This document shows positions 26,905-35,685 of a stretch of 64,000 bases of DNA, piece after piece. The stretch lies in assembly GCF_040358255.1 (NCBI RefSeq), contig NZ_CP132938.1, positions 4,092,001-4,156,000 on the forward strand, read 5' to 3'. The stretch is from Tunturibacter gelidoferens. Its GTDB lineage: Bacteria; Acidobacteriota; Terriglobia; Terriglobales; Acidobacteriaceae. Within the stretch, counting starts at the first letter, position 1, and each line of letters opens with the position of its first letter. The notes beneath the pieces are model-generated. The model did no database searches. It saw nothing but the letters and a program-made list of their open reading frames with translations, and was not told the DNA's origin. The position numbers were made by a program, and so were the translations under genes.

Positions 26905-27092
26905 CAACAACGGCGGAGGATCAATACTCGATTAATTTTTGAGGGCGGGTATGGGGAAGGCCTGTCTCGATGAGATTTGACGGGTGCCTGCGGAGAGTTT
27001 CGCGGCGGACCGGTAGTAAAATCATGACAATCTTCAAGTCGAATTAGTCGTTGAACGCGCGCGCGAGATGCGCAGAAAAGTAGAGATAGATT

Positions 27093-27815
27093 GTGAGCCA
27101 TGTAGTTTCAGTGAGTCGCCTGAGTACCTCGGAGTTTCATTCGGCTGTTGCTTCGCTCTCCCCTTCGGTTGCGGTCTTTGACTGCGATGGGACCCTGTGG
27201 TCGGGGGATGCCGGATCTTCGTTTATGAAGTGGACGATCGAGACGGGACTGGTCTCGCGTGAGATGACGGACTGGATCGACTCGCGATATCGGGGATATC
27301 TGAAGGGCGAGGTGTCTGAGGTGGCGATCTGCGGGGAGATGGTGCAGATGTACCAGCGCCTGCGCGAAGACGAGATGCGCCGGGCGGCGAAGAACTTCTT
27401 CGCCAGCCACATTGAGGCGAATATTTTCTCAGAGATGAAGGAGTTGGTGGCTGAACTTCGTGCAAAGGGTGTCGAGATCTGGGCGGTGAGTTCGACGAAT
27501 AACTGGGTCATCGAAGAGGGAGTCAAGCGGTTTGGGATTCCGGCTGAACGCGTTCTGGCAGCGCGTGTGCAGGTGAAGGACGGCGTGGTGACGGATGTGA
27601 TTCGGGACGTCCCGACTGATGAGGGCAAGGTTGCGTCGCTCGCGCGGGCCGGGGTGAGCGCGCCGGACGCTGTGTTTGGAAACTCTATCCATGACGCCGC
27701 GATGCTGGCGATTGCGAAGCGGGCGTTTCCGGTGAATCCGAGTGCGGCTTTGGTGGAACGGAGTGCGCAGGAAGGCTGGCCGGTTTACTATCCGGCAACT
27801 GTTCGACCGGCCTAA
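27093..27815 (+). CDS. HAD-superfamily phosphatase (SerB-like, HAD-IB)
   Basis: 240 residues. Motif I is FDCDGTLW (nucleophile Asp30, acid Asp32), motif II is AVSSTNNW, and the motif III/IV region reads DVPTDEGK then FGNSIHDAAM. The helical cap between motifs I and II fits subclass IB (phosphoserine phosphatase-like). The substrate is unknown. GTG at 27093 has only a weak GAGA Shine-Dalgarno; an in-frame GTG at 27111 is an alternative. It is followed by the Nudix gene. Confidence 0.82.
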   Translation: MSHVVSVSRLSTSEFHSAVASLSPSVAVFDCDGTLWSGDAGSSFMKWTIETGLVSREMTDWIDSRYRGYLKGEVSEVAICGEMVQMYQRLREDEMRRAAKNFFASHIEANIFSEMKELVAELRAKGVEIWAVSSTNNWVIEEGVKRFGIPAERVLAARVQVKDGVVTDVIRDVPTDEGKVASLARAGVSAPDAVFGNSIHDAAMLAIAKRAFPVNPSAALVERSAQEGWPVYYPATVRPA

Positions 27816-27912
27816 GTAAAGTGTATAGAAGCTTTTGTGCCGCGAATGTCGTCTAATCTGTAGTCAGGTGAGAGAGCCGATTCGCAAACTCGAGGAGCAC
27901 GTTGAGGCCGCG

Positions 27913-28341
27913 GTGCAGAAACCACTCCGATTGGTGGTAGCGGCGTTGATTTTACGTGGGGATGCGGACGGAGGCGGACGTGGGGTCGAGGTTCTGATCT
28001 GTCAACGCAAGCCAGACCAGCCGATGAGTCTGAAGTGGGAGTTTCCCGGGGGGAAGATCGAGGCCGGTGAGACGTCGGAGGGTGCTCTGGCTCGGGAGCT
28101 GAATGAGGAGTTGGGAATTACGGCTATCATTGGCCGGCGGGTGGCGCGGGTGAGGCACAAGTACCGCAATGGCGGAGCGATCGATCTTCAGTTCTTTGTG
28201 GTGCGGGAGTTCGATGGCGCGCTGGAGAACCGGATCTTCAACGATATGCGATGGACGCCTTTGACGGATCTGCCAGGGTACGATTTTCTGGCTGCTGATC
28301 TGGGGTTGATTCGGGATCTGTCTGAGGGGAAGTTGCTGTAA
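27913..28341 (+). CDS. Nudix hydrolase, MutT-like (8-oxo-dGTP diphosphatase type)
   Basis: 142 residues from the GTG at 27913. The Nudix box GGKIEAGETSEGALARELNEELG is complete in pattern (Gly-x5-Glu-x7-REUxEExGU), and WEFPGGK before it is typical of MutT, which removes oxidised purine nucleotides. GAGG lies 5 nt before this GTG. The frame remains open up to TTG 27835, and a GTG at 27868 is a second choice, so the N-terminus is uncertain. Confidence 0.87.
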   Translation: MQKPLRLVVAALILRGDADGGGRGVEVLICQRKPDQPMSLKWEFPGGKIEAGETSEGALARELNEELGITAIIGRRVARVRHKYRNGGAIDLQFFVVREFDGALENRIFNDMRWTPLTDLPGYDFLAADLGLIRDLSEGKLL

Positions 28342-28488
28342 CGCGGACTTCGCGTTGGGATGGGGCTACCGAGGAGTGAAAGCAGATTCTTCCCCTTCGA
28401 CTTTGCTCAGGGTGCGAAATGACAACAAAGGAGTATTCGAGCGGCTTTGGGTGAAAAGGTTCGAGTGGTATGGGTGGGTGTAGTGTCT

Positions 28489-28516
28489 CGGGATCCTTCG
28501 CTGCGCTCAGGATGAC
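28489..28516. repeat. REP-like palindrome core
   Basis: The 28 bases match the repeat at 24165-24192 except for one A/G change (GCTGCGCTCAGG against GCTACGCTCAGG). GGATCC-N13-GGATGAC can form a small hairpin. Third copy in the window. Confidence 0.75.
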
Positions 28517-28527
28517 TGCAAAGACAA

Positions 28528-28642
28528 AAGCAGCCGCAGTGCAAAGATGCAAGCAACAGCACAACTAAGACGAAAGCAACAGCGCAGCTAAGATGAAAGC
28601 AACAGCACGGGTAAGACAAAAGCGACAGCAACGGTTAATGCC
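28528..28642. repeat. Five 23-bp degenerate tandem repeats
   Basis: Units start at 28528, 28551, 28574, 28597 and 28620, each 23 bases, all beginning AAGC. The middle three share AAGCAACAGC followed by a variable part and TAAGA; the outer two are more diverged. The array abuts the stop codon of the NRAMP-related gene (28648) and follows the REP-like core. There are no spacers, so it is not a CRISPR array. Confidence 0.8.
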
Positions 28643-28647
28643 GCGAT

Positions 28648-29898
28648 TCAGCCGTGGACGGTATTCCAGACCAGGATGAGCGAGAGCGATGTGACGATGA
28701 TGACCGTCGTCCAAGCGATGACGTTGAACCATCGCTTGTTGGTGTATTTGCCCATGAGGTCGTGCTTGTTGATCAGATTCAGCATGAAGACGAGAACCAG
28801 GGGTAGGAGAACGCCGTTGAGCACCTGAGAGAGGATGCTGAATTTGACCAGTGGAAAGTTCGGGATCAGGACGATGGCAGCGCCGGCAAAGAGCAGCACG
28901 CTGTAGAGCCAGTAGAAGAACTTCGCTTCGCTGAAGCTCTTGTCCAGACCGCTCTCGAAGCCGAGGCCTTCGCAGACGGTGTAGGCGGTCGAGAGGGGCA
29001 GGATGGAGGCGGCGAAGAGGGACGCGTTGAAGAGGCCGGCCGCGAAGAGAATGAACGCGTACTGACCTGCTAGAGGCTTCATGGCTCCGGCGGCGTCTGA
29101 GGGGTCGGCGATGTGGCGGATGCCGTGAGTGTAGAGGGTTGCGGCGCAGGCGACGACGATGAACCAGGCGACGATGTCGGTGAAGATGGAGCCTACGATG
29201 ACGTCCAGCCGTGACGCTTTGTACTTGCGGACGCTTACCCCTTTTTCGACGATGGAGGACTGCAGGTAGAACTGCATCCAGGGGGTGATGGTGGTGCCGA
29301 TGACGGCGACGGTGGTGTAGACGTAGTCTTTGTCTGACCAGACGTTGCGGGGGGGCAGCTTGACGGTTTCGACGAGGGCAAGGTGCCAGTCCGGACCGCT
29401 GAGTACTCCGGTGATGATGTAGGCGATGTAGAAGACGCTGGCGATGAGGAAGATCTTTTCGACGCTCTTGTAGTCGCCTTTGACGACTAGTATCCAGACG
29501 ATGAAGGCGCAGACGGGGACGCTCGCGTACTTGGAGATGTGGAAGAGCTGCATGCTGCCGGCGATGCCGGAGAACTCGGTGATGACGTTGGTGAAGTTCA
29601 CCACGATGAGCAGGATCATGATGACGAAGGTGATGCGGAGGCCGAACTCTTCGCGGATGAGGTCGCTGAGGCCTTTGCCGGTGACGACGCCCATGCGGGC
29701 GCACATCTCCTGCACGACGATGAGGGCGAGGGTGATGGGGATCATCGTCCAGAGGAGCGTGTAGCCGAACTGCGCGCCTGCTGCGGAGTAGGTGAGGATG
29801 CCGCCGGCGTCGTTGTCCACGTTGGCCGTGATGAAGCCGGGGCCGAGCACGGCAAAGATGAGAATGAGTCGGGTTCTCCAGGTGCGCCAGGGGCTCAT
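28648..29898 (-). CDS. NRAMP-related divalent cation transporter with altered metal-site motifs
   Basis: 416 residues, about 11 membrane helices, with the NRAMP/SLC11 layout. The first helix reads GPGFITANVDNDAGG where classical members have a DPGN motif, and helix 6 reads VIGTTITPWMQFYLQS where they have a conserved MPH. So the Asn and Met that bind Mn or Fe are changed, which suggests another substrate. NRAMP-related Mg transporters are known to differ at these places, though I cannot place this protein in that group without a tree. It is the last gene of a codirectional run that starts with a soluble MgtE-like protein, in keeping with Mg handling. Family firm, substrate open. Confidence 0.88.
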   Translation of the reverse strand: MSPWRTWRTRLILIFAVLGPGFITANVDNDAGGILTYSAAGAQFGYTLLWTMIPITLALIVVQEMCARMGVVTGKGLSDLIREEFGLRITFVIMILLIVVNFTNVITEFSGIAGSMQLFHISKYASVPVCAFIVWILVVKGDYKSVEKIFLIASVFYIAYIITGVLSGPDWHLALVETVKLPPRNVWSDKDYVYTTVAVIGTTITPWMQFYLQSSIVEKGVSVRKYKASRLDVIVGSIFTDIVAWFIVVACAATLYTHGIRHIADPSDAAGAMKPLAGQYAFILFAAGLFNASLFAASILPLSTAYTVCEGLGFESGLDKSFSEAKFFYWLYSVLLFAGAAIVLIPNFPLVKFSILSQVLNGVLLPLVLVFMLNLINKHDLMGKYTNKRWFNVIAWTTVIIVTSLSLILVWNTVHG

Positions 29899-30030
29899 TG
29901 CTTATCCTTGCGTGCGGACGAGTGTCGCGGGAAGTTTTGTTGGTTGGAGACCTGTGGGATCGCCCCTATCAGGCTAACTCATCTTGATGCCCGGCGTTGA
30001 GGGAGTGGGCGATCCTTTTGAACCTGGTAT

Positions 30031-31026
30031 CTAGCTTGCACCTGCTTGTGCCAGCGATAGCTGGTTTCGTTCGGTTTGCACCAGGCGGTGGAACTCTCTT
30101 GCAGGGGCTTCAAGGGATCTATCTTCTGCCGTTTTCACGTTGAGCTGAATGTGGCGCGGGTTTTTTGAGGAGAAGAGGATGACGCTCTTGGGGTTCATGA
30201 CAAGCGCGGCCTTGAGCATGAGATGGGCGAGATCCTGAGGGTTATTGAGGTCTGCGTTCGTTGATGCAGACCAACGATGGCAGAGCTGTTTGTCTTCGGA
30301 CAGAGCGCGATGAAGCGAACGGAAGTTCTCAGTCAGAGCGCGATGATGAATGCGGAAGGGCGAGGTCGGAGCGGTCTCTATTTCAGGGTCGAGAACAGAC
30401 CACTCGTACTGCAGGGTGCGGCAGTAAGCGGGATGTTCGGTTAGGAGCGACGGGATTTTGTCGACACTACTTCCTATTCCGAAAGTGCCGATTGTTCCTC
30501 TTTGCACCTCCTGCTCGAGGAGACTGAGGAGGGCGTCGTCGTGGAGATCGGCTGCTGAGATCTCGTGAAGCAGCCAGAGATCGATGTGGTCCGTTCGCAG
30601 GGCGACCAGGCTGTGTTCGAGCGAAGTTTTGGCTTGCTGCGGCGTGAAGGTGGTCTTCTCGTTCGTGCGTGTCGCGGCGTTCGCGGCTAGAGCGAGACGG
30701 TGCTTCAGGCTGGGAAGGGTTTTGGTGAGAGGGCCGACTACGCGGCGGGCAACCGATATTAGCGAAGAATTTTTTGCTGGCGGGATTCCATATTTAGTGG
30801 TGACGGTGACCTGGGGGCGATGGCGTTGGAGGAACTCGCCGAGGCAGCCTTCGGCCTCTCCATAACCGTACATGGGTGCGACGTCGAAGTGGCGAATGCC
30901 CGCGTCATAGGCCGATTCCAGGATGGCGAGGGAGGCGCGGCGTCCCATCGCGCCCATCAAGCTGGAACAGCCGAAGCCGAGACGGGTGGTGGTGCGACCG
31001 GTATCTCCGAGTGCGATCTGCTCCAT
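30031..31026 (-). CDS. Aldo/keto reductase
   Basis: 331 residues. The AKR catalytic set can be placed: Asp48 and Tyr53 in HFDVAPMYGYGEAE, Lys78 in VTTKYG, His154 in LWLLHE. LTRLGFGCS at the start is typical. It reduces an aldehyde or ketone with NADPH; the substrate is not evident. The C-terminal half is less typical and lacks a clear copy of the usual NADP-binding loop. The ATG at 31026 has GGAG 5 nt upstream. The frame extends further upstream, but that part is shadow coding inside the GMC gene. It lies 29 bp after the GMC oxidoreductase. Confidence 0.85.
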   Translation of the reverse strand: MEQIALGDTGRTTTRLGFGCSSLMGAMGRRASLAILESAYDAGIRHFDVAPMYGYGEAEGCLGEFLQRHRPQVTVTTKYGIPPAKNSSLISVARRVVGPLTKTLPSLKHRLALAANAATRTNEKTTFTPQQAKTSLEHSLVALRTDHIDLWLLHEISAADLHDDALLSLLEQEVQRGTIGTFGIGSSVDKIPSLLTEHPAYCRTLQYEWSVLDPEIETAPTSPFRIHHRALTENFRSLHRALSEDKQLCHRWSASTNADLNNPQDLAHLMLKAALVMNPKSVILFSSKNPRHIQLNVKTAEDRSLEAPAREFHRLVQTERNQLSLAQAGAS

Positions 31027-31055
31027 TGTTCTCCGTTTGTTGTTTGCTGAAGAGC

Positions 31056-32594
31056 TTAGCTGAGATGATCGCTCAGCCGCAGGGCCAGCGAGAGGACAGT
31101 GTGGGTGGGGTTGGAGAAGCCTGAGCTGGGGAAGACGGCTGAGCTGCAGATGTATGTGTTGGAGAGTCCATAGAGGCGGAGGTCGGTGTCGACGATGCCG
31201 GTGGCGTCCGAGGGGGACATGCGCATGCCGCCCATGTGGTGGTTGCTGTCGTCGCAACGGGCGAGGAAGTCGGGGCTGCCGGACATCAGGTCTTCGTTGG
31301 GGATGATGCGGGCAACGTCGGCGAGGGCGCGCTGGGCGATGAGGACGTACTGCCGGATGGTGTCGAGTTCCCTTTCGGAGATCTGCCAGTCGAAGCGAAT
31401 TCGAAAGAGGCCGAGGGGGTCGCGCTGATCGGTGAGGGCGATGCTGCTGTGGGAGCTTGGCTCCTGCTCGCAATGGACGCGAAGGAAGATGCGGACATCT
31501 GGAGGGCTGTAGGCGCGGCGTTGAACTTTGTAGCGCCAGCCCTGGTGGACGAGCATGGGGAGATGGTTTGCGGTGTGGCGGAGGTTGTCGCGAGTGACTT
31601 CGCCGAAGCGTCCGCGCATGAGGTTGCGGATGGTTGATTTCGCCTGGCCGCGGGCTTTGCCGGTGTCTTCGAACGACATGGTGGAGCCGATGTTGAGAGT
31701 GCCGTGGGCGGCCTGTGCCTGCGGGACGAGGCGCAGCTTGGGGAGGTACTTGAAGCCGCGGGCGAAGATGGGATCGAAGGTGTCGTGGAAGCGCTTCGGG
31801 TCGAGCGGCTCGATGGCGGCGGCGTTGCAGTCGATGTGATCCTGAAAGTGTTGGCCCAGGAGACCGGAGCGGTTCCAGGGCAGGCCGCCGGGGCGAGGTT
31901 GAAGGAAGAAGCGGGAGCTTTCGATACCGCCGAGCGCAAAGATGAAATGCGGGGCGCGGAAGACGGCTTCAATGCCGGTGAGGGTGCTCGCGCGGAGGCC
32001 GGTGGCGGCTGCGCCCTCCGTCAACAACTCGACGGCGCTGGCGTGAAGCCAGAGGTGGATGTTCGGGTGTTCGTTGAGAGTCTTGTGATGGAGGCGGGCG
32101 AAGTTGGGCTCAGGACACCAGCGCGAGAGGTAGGCTTCGAGATCTTCAAACTGTGTGAAGGGAAGGTTTAGATCTTTCCAGACTTCCGCGTCGCTGCGTT
32201 CGACTTTGGCTAGTCCCTCGAGGGCGAGGGCGCGCTCGTAGAAGGAGGTCAACGTGGACTTTGGGAAGGGCCAGCCGCTTTCGGGGACGCCGGGGCGGGG
32301 CGTGAAGTCGAGAGCGTCGAGTTCGAGGATCTGACCTCCCCAACGGACTGTGGTTCCCCCTTTCACTCGGATGCGTCCGGTGTGGATGCCGCGGTGCGGG
32401 AGCCCGGCGATCTCGCTGTCGTAGAGGGACTGGGAGGAGTCTTCGCGGGTTGCGCCGCCGCCTTCGAGGAGGAGAACTGTCTTGCCCTTGCGGGCTGACT
32501 CTACGGCGAGTGTGATGCCAGCGGCTCCGGCGCCGACGATGCAGAGGTCCGCAGCGAGAACGGTGGGCGACTCGTGAAGAAGATCGAAGATCAC
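31056..32594 (-). CDS. GMC-family FAD oxidoreductase
   Basis: 512 residues. DLCIVGAGAAGITLA (FAD Rossmann motif), KGGTTVRWGGQILELD, and a C-terminal GMC domain with NHHMGGMRMS (probable catalytic His) and GFSNPTHTVLSLALRL (His/Asn partner). It resembles sugar or alcohol dehydrogenases of the GMC family but not closely the one at 11866. No signal peptide. It starts with GTG overlapping the stop of the CgeB-like gene (GTGA) and precedes the aldo/keto reductase, so the three look like one unit acting on a glycan or polyol. The substrate is unknown. Confidence 0.88.
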   Translation of the reverse strand: MIFDLLHESPTVLAADLCIVGAGAAGITLAVESARKGKTVLLLEGGGATREDSSQSLYDSEIAGLPHRGIHTGRIRVKGGTTVRWGGQILELDALDFTPRPGVPESGWPFPKSTLTSFYERALALEGLAKVERSDAEVWKDLNLPFTQFEDLEAYLSRWCPEPNFARLHHKTLNEHPNIHLWLHASAVELLTEGAAATGLRASTLTGIEAVFRAPHFIFALGGIESSRFFLQPRPGGLPWNRSGLLGQHFQDHIDCNAAAIEPLDPKRFHDTFDPIFARGFKYLPKLRLVPQAQAAHGTLNIGSTMSFEDTGKARGQAKSTIRNLMRGRFGEVTRDNLRHTANHLPMLVHQGWRYKVQRRAYSPPDVRIFLRVHCEQEPSSHSSIALTDQRDPLGLFRIRFDWQISERELDTIRQYVLIAQRALADVARIIPNEDLMSGSPDFLARCDDSNHHMGGMRMSPSDATGIVDTDLRLYGLSNTYICSSAVFPSSGFSNPTHTVLSLALRLSDHLS

Positions 32595-33679
32595 CGACTG
32601 CCCGCGTGCGCTGTTTTGGCAGAAGGCTTGATTTTTCCTTTGATCTTTTCAAGGATCGATTGTGCGCGTTCTACGATGAGCTCGACCTGCCGGTCGTTGT
32701 AGTAGCCGTCGCGTGCGGCTCGAATGCAGCCGGCTGCGGCGATGCGTTGACGGGCAGCCTCGTCAGGGAGGTACCGGCGTATCTTTGCGGCTAACTCTTC
32801 GAAGCCGGTGAAGAAGACGGCTTCTTCGTCCTCCTTGAATCGCTGCATGTGACCGTCCGAACGCTCGGCGAGCAGGAAGCCTCCGCAGCCAGCGATCTCG
32901 AAGCTTTTGTGGACGAACTCGTCGCAGTTGGAGTGAGTGATGAAGCTGAGGTTGATTTTGGATTTCCATATGCCTTCGCGGTACTCGTCGCGAAAGAGTT
33001 CGCCGCCGTTGAAGAGGGCTTTATAGGCGCTGGGCTCCATTGCTCGTCCCCACTGCCGGGGGTTGCCGGAGATTACGACCGGAAAACCGCATTCGCGCCA
33101 TAGGCGCGTGAGGGTTTGTGCGCGGTCGTCGTATGGGGTGCCGATAAAGGAGACCTCGCGGTTCCTATCGGCGTCCGACCAGCCCTGTGGCGGGGGAAAT
33201 TGGAGTGTAGGTTCGTAGGCGGTCTGAATCTTGATTACATCGCGCGCGCCTCGCAATTTGTAATCGAGAATGTTCTTGTCGCGCTGGACTACATGGAGGT
33301 CGTAGTGGGGAATGTCTTTCATGTAGATGCGCCAGCCTGGATCCTGGCGGGTTCCGAAGGGGTTGTCGATCATGTAGCTGACAGTCACGATGTCCATGGC
33401 GCGCATTCGGTCGAGTGTTGCAGGACGGATGTAGAGGAGCTTGTCGGTCCAAAGAAGATCCGGTTTTTCCGCTTGAGCGATCTCTATCAGCTCTCGGTTC
33501 AGTCGGGCAACGGAAGGTCCGATGACGAGGCGCTGATTTACTTTGCGAAGGATCGGGTTATTGGATTCGTAGTCGAAGACATTGAACGGGATGACCTGAT
33601 GGCCGAGGCGTTCAAGAGCCCAGAGGCGATAGAGAGAGGTATCGTTTGGTGAGAGGCCGGTAGCGTACAGAATCTTCAT
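32591..33679 (-). CDS. CgeB-like glycosyltransferase (GT4-type group)
   Basis: 362 residues. Two Rossmann-like halves are visible: MKILYATGLSPNDTSLYRLW at the start and SFIGTPYDDRAQTL in the middle. CDEFVHKSFEIAGCGGFLLAERS near residue 260 is the donor-binding segment of CgeB-like enzymes (the E-x7-E type region), followed by a C-terminal helix pair. Family members glycosylate spore coat or surface polymers in other bacteria. No membrane helix is present. It is coupled to the GMC gene and starts 40 bp after the MgtE-like gene. Confidence 0.82.
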   Translation of the reverse strand: MKILYATGLSPNDTSLYRLWALERLGHQVIPFNVFDYESNNPILRKVNQRLVIGPSVARLNRELIEIAQAEKPDLLWTDKLLYIRPATLDRMRAMDIVTVSYMIDNPFGTRQDPGWRIYMKDIPHYDLHVVQRDKNILDYKLRGARDVIKIQTAYEPTLQFPPPQGWSDADRNREVSFIGTPYDDRAQTLTRLWRECGFPVVISGNPRQWGRAMEPSAYKALFNGGELFRDEYREGIWKSKINLSFITHSNCDEFVHKSFEIAGCGGFLLAERSDGHMQRFKEDEEAVFFTGFEELAAKIRRYLPDEAARQRIAAAGCIRAARDGYYNDRQVELIVERAQSILEKIKGKIKPSAKTAHAGSR

Positions 33680-33719
33680 GCGGCGCTGCGTTTCCTTTAG
33701 ATTTTGCCTGCTGTCGGTT

Positions 33720-34997
33720 CTAGTGATTCGCCCTTAGGAGAGCAATCACCTGTTCGGCGTGTATGACACCGGCCAGATGCTTGTCCTTATCTATGACCGG
33801 AAGTGATCGCAGGTTGTATTTGTCGAAGAGCTCGGCGACTTTGCGGCCGTTGGCATCTACGTTACAGGTGACGAGATGGCTGTGGGGCAGTTCGGTCAGG
33901 GGAGTGCCGGCCGCCGCAAGCAGGAGCTGGACCAGCGGAACTAGCGCGGTGATTTTCTCCTCTTCGTCGAGCAGGTAGATATCGGTGATCATGTCGATAT
34001 CTCCTTCGAAGTCGCGCAAAGCTGCAATCGCCTGATCGACGAGAGCTGTCGACGTCAGGGCGATGTACTCGGTCGTCATTCGGCCCGCGGCAGAGTCGCC
34101 GGCGAACTCGAGTAAGTCTTCGACCTCCTGCCGCTCCTGGGGGTCCATCTCGCCGAGAATGGCTTCGGAACGCTCGTCGGTGAGCTCTGATAGCAGGTCG
34201 GCTGCGGCTCCGGGGTCCATCTCTTCGACGATGCCTGCGATCTGCTCAGAGTCGAGCGACTCGATCAGCGACTGCTGCATCTTTGGCTTGACCTCCTCGA
34301 GGGCCTCAGCCGCGACCTCCTCGTCGAGCGAGACAAAGAGAGCGTGGCGTTCGGCGGGGGCCAGCTCTTCGAGGATGTCCGCAATGTCAGAAGGATGCAT
34401 CTTCGAGAGGCGATCCTGCTCGATCTTTAGACGGACGCGGCGGGCGGGATCGCGATCGATGAGGTCGACGAAGTCCCACGGTATGACGCTCGCACCGAAG
34501 CGGGAGGCGATACGGTCCACCGAGGTAGATGGGAGGCCTTTCAGCAGGCGGCGGACGGCTCCGCGCATACCGACTTCGACCTCCGCAATGCGCAGAGAGA
34601 GATCGGGAGTGTCTTCCTGGCAGTTCTCCCACACCAGATCAACGTCGTTGACGCGGACGACCTTGTGGCCGTGTACATCGATAATCTGCTGATCCAGCAG
34701 GTCGCGTTCGAGCAGAAGAAAGCTCTCATCCTCAGGCAGTGGAGTGGGTTGCACGGACTTGCGGAGCTGCATAGCACCGTCGGGACTGAGTTCGAGTTGA
34801 GAGATCAGGACCAGCGAGGGCTTGTCGCGGCGTCTCGACGAGGCTAGTTTCAGGACGATGCCGTGAACGTGGGCGGCATCGACAGAGGGGGCCACGGCGA
34901 ACTCGCGGATATGGCCAAAGGTGCCCCCCTGGGCGTCCGCAATGGCCGATCCCATGAGGGCTGAAACGCTCGTCCTTTGGTTAGCATGTTTGGTCAT
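33720..34997 (-). CDS. Soluble PRC-barrel / MgtE_N / CBS-pair protein
   Basis: 425 residues, no membrane helix. The N-terminal 150 residues hold two PRC-barrel-like units (GSAIADAQGGTFGHIREF and LDQQIIDVHGHKVVRVNDVD). Residues about 205-305 are the MgtE N-terminal superhelix (LSKMHPSDIADILEEL, LLSELTDERSEAILGEM), then a CBS pair with DMITDIYLLDEE and LRSLPVIDKDKHLAGVI. In true MgtE these domains sense Mg and gate the channel; here the channel is missing. It is therefore a free regulatory subunit or sensor. The NRAMP-related transporter encoded 3.8 kb downstream on the same strand is the obvious candidate partner. ATG start, weak Shine-Dalgarno. Confidence 0.88.
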   Translation of the reverse strand: MTKHANQRTSVSALMGSAIADAQGGTFGHIREFAVAPSVDAAHVHGIVLKLASSRRRDKPSLVLISQLELSPDGAMQLRKSVQPTPLPEDESFLLLERDLLDQQIIDVHGHKVVRVNDVDLVWENCQEDTPDLSLRIAEVEVGMRGAVRRLLKGLPSTSVDRIASRFGASVIPWDFVDLIDRDPARRVRLKIEQDRLSKMHPSDIADILEELAPAERHALFVSLDEEVAAEALEEVKPKMQQSLIESLDSEQIAGIVEEMDPGAAADLLSELTDERSEAILGEMDPQERQEVEDLLEFAGDSAAGRMTTEYIALTSTALVDQAIAALRDFEGDIDMITDIYLLDEEEKITALVPLVQLLLAAAGTPLTELPHSHLVTCNVDANGRKVAELFDKYNLRSLPVIDKDKHLAGVIHAEQVIALLRANH

Positions 34998-35143
34998 AAC
35001 AAATCACTGGATGCGTTCTCAAACATACCCTGTAATCGCATGTTAGCCCACCTTGCGGTCGATAGTTTGTCGGAAAGAGTCGGCCTAGTCAACCCCGGAG
35101 GCCGAAAAAGAGTCTGAAATTACACAGAAGATTCGGGGGAACC

Positions 35144-35671
35144 TTGACATTCAAGAATTCCACAAGCAAACTGCCATCATCGCTGTTGTCTGACGTTGAC
35201 GACTGGCATACCAGCACTGCAAGGACTGCTTTGGCCGATTCAACGACAAGCCGTGTCAGCTTCACCCTGGACTCGTCTCTGGACAGCGTTAACAAGATTG
35301 AGCAGACCGCTGAGCAGTGTGCGCAACGGGCTGGCTTCGACGAAGATACGGTTCCCCATATCGCCATGGCGGTGCGCGAAGCAGCAGTAAACGCGGTGCT
35401 GCATGGCAACTCGTACGATACCAGCAAGCATGTGGTCGCGTCTTTTGAAACGACTTCAGACTCACTGATTATCCGTATCTCGGACCAAGGCCCCGGACTT
35501 GATCCGGACAAGATTCCGGATCCGCTAGCCCCGGAAAATATCCTCCGCGGCTCAGGCCGCGGTATCTTTCTCATCAAGGCTTTCATGGATGAGGTAAACT
35601 TTCGCCAGTTACATCCGGGCACGGAACTGACACTTATCAAGCACCGACCACCCGCGCAGTCGGGGACTTAA
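35144..35671 (+). CDS. Anti-sigma factor kinase, RsbW/SpoIIAB-like (HATPase)
   Basis: 175 residues. The Bergerat-fold ATP site is complete: N box REAAVNAVLHGN, G1 DQGPGLD, and G2 GRGIFLI. It phosphorylates its antagonist and holds a sigma factor in partner-switching systems. The first 40 residues are a Ser/Thr-rich extension with no known domain. The TTG at 35144 has GGGGGA 3 nt upstream and no earlier or nearby ATG exists. The STAS antagonist gene follows 14 bp later. No sigma factor gene is nearby. Confidence 0.88.
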   Translation: MTFKNSTSKLPSSLLSDVDDWHTSTARTALADSTTSRVSFTLDSSLDSVNKIEQTAEQCAQRAGFDEDTVPHIAMAVREAAVNAVLHGNSYDTSKHVVASFETTSDSLIIRISDQGPGLDPDKIPDPLAPENILRGSGRGIFLIKAFMDEVNFRQLHPGTELTLIKHRPPAQSGT

Positions 35672-35685
35672 GGAGAACACTAGAC

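Larger units (their letters stand above)
28342..28647. other. Repeat-rich intergenic region between nudix and NRAMP-related genes
   Basis: This 306-bp gap between convergent genes holds no credible gene. It contains a degenerate REP-like core near 28392-28422, a clear REP-like core at 28489-28516 and a 23-bp tandem array at 28528-28642, listed separately. Confidence 0.7.

Noticed and set aside
28528..28642. Possible CRISPR array
   Set aside because: The 23-bp units are directly adjoining and degenerate, with no spacers and no cas genes nearby.
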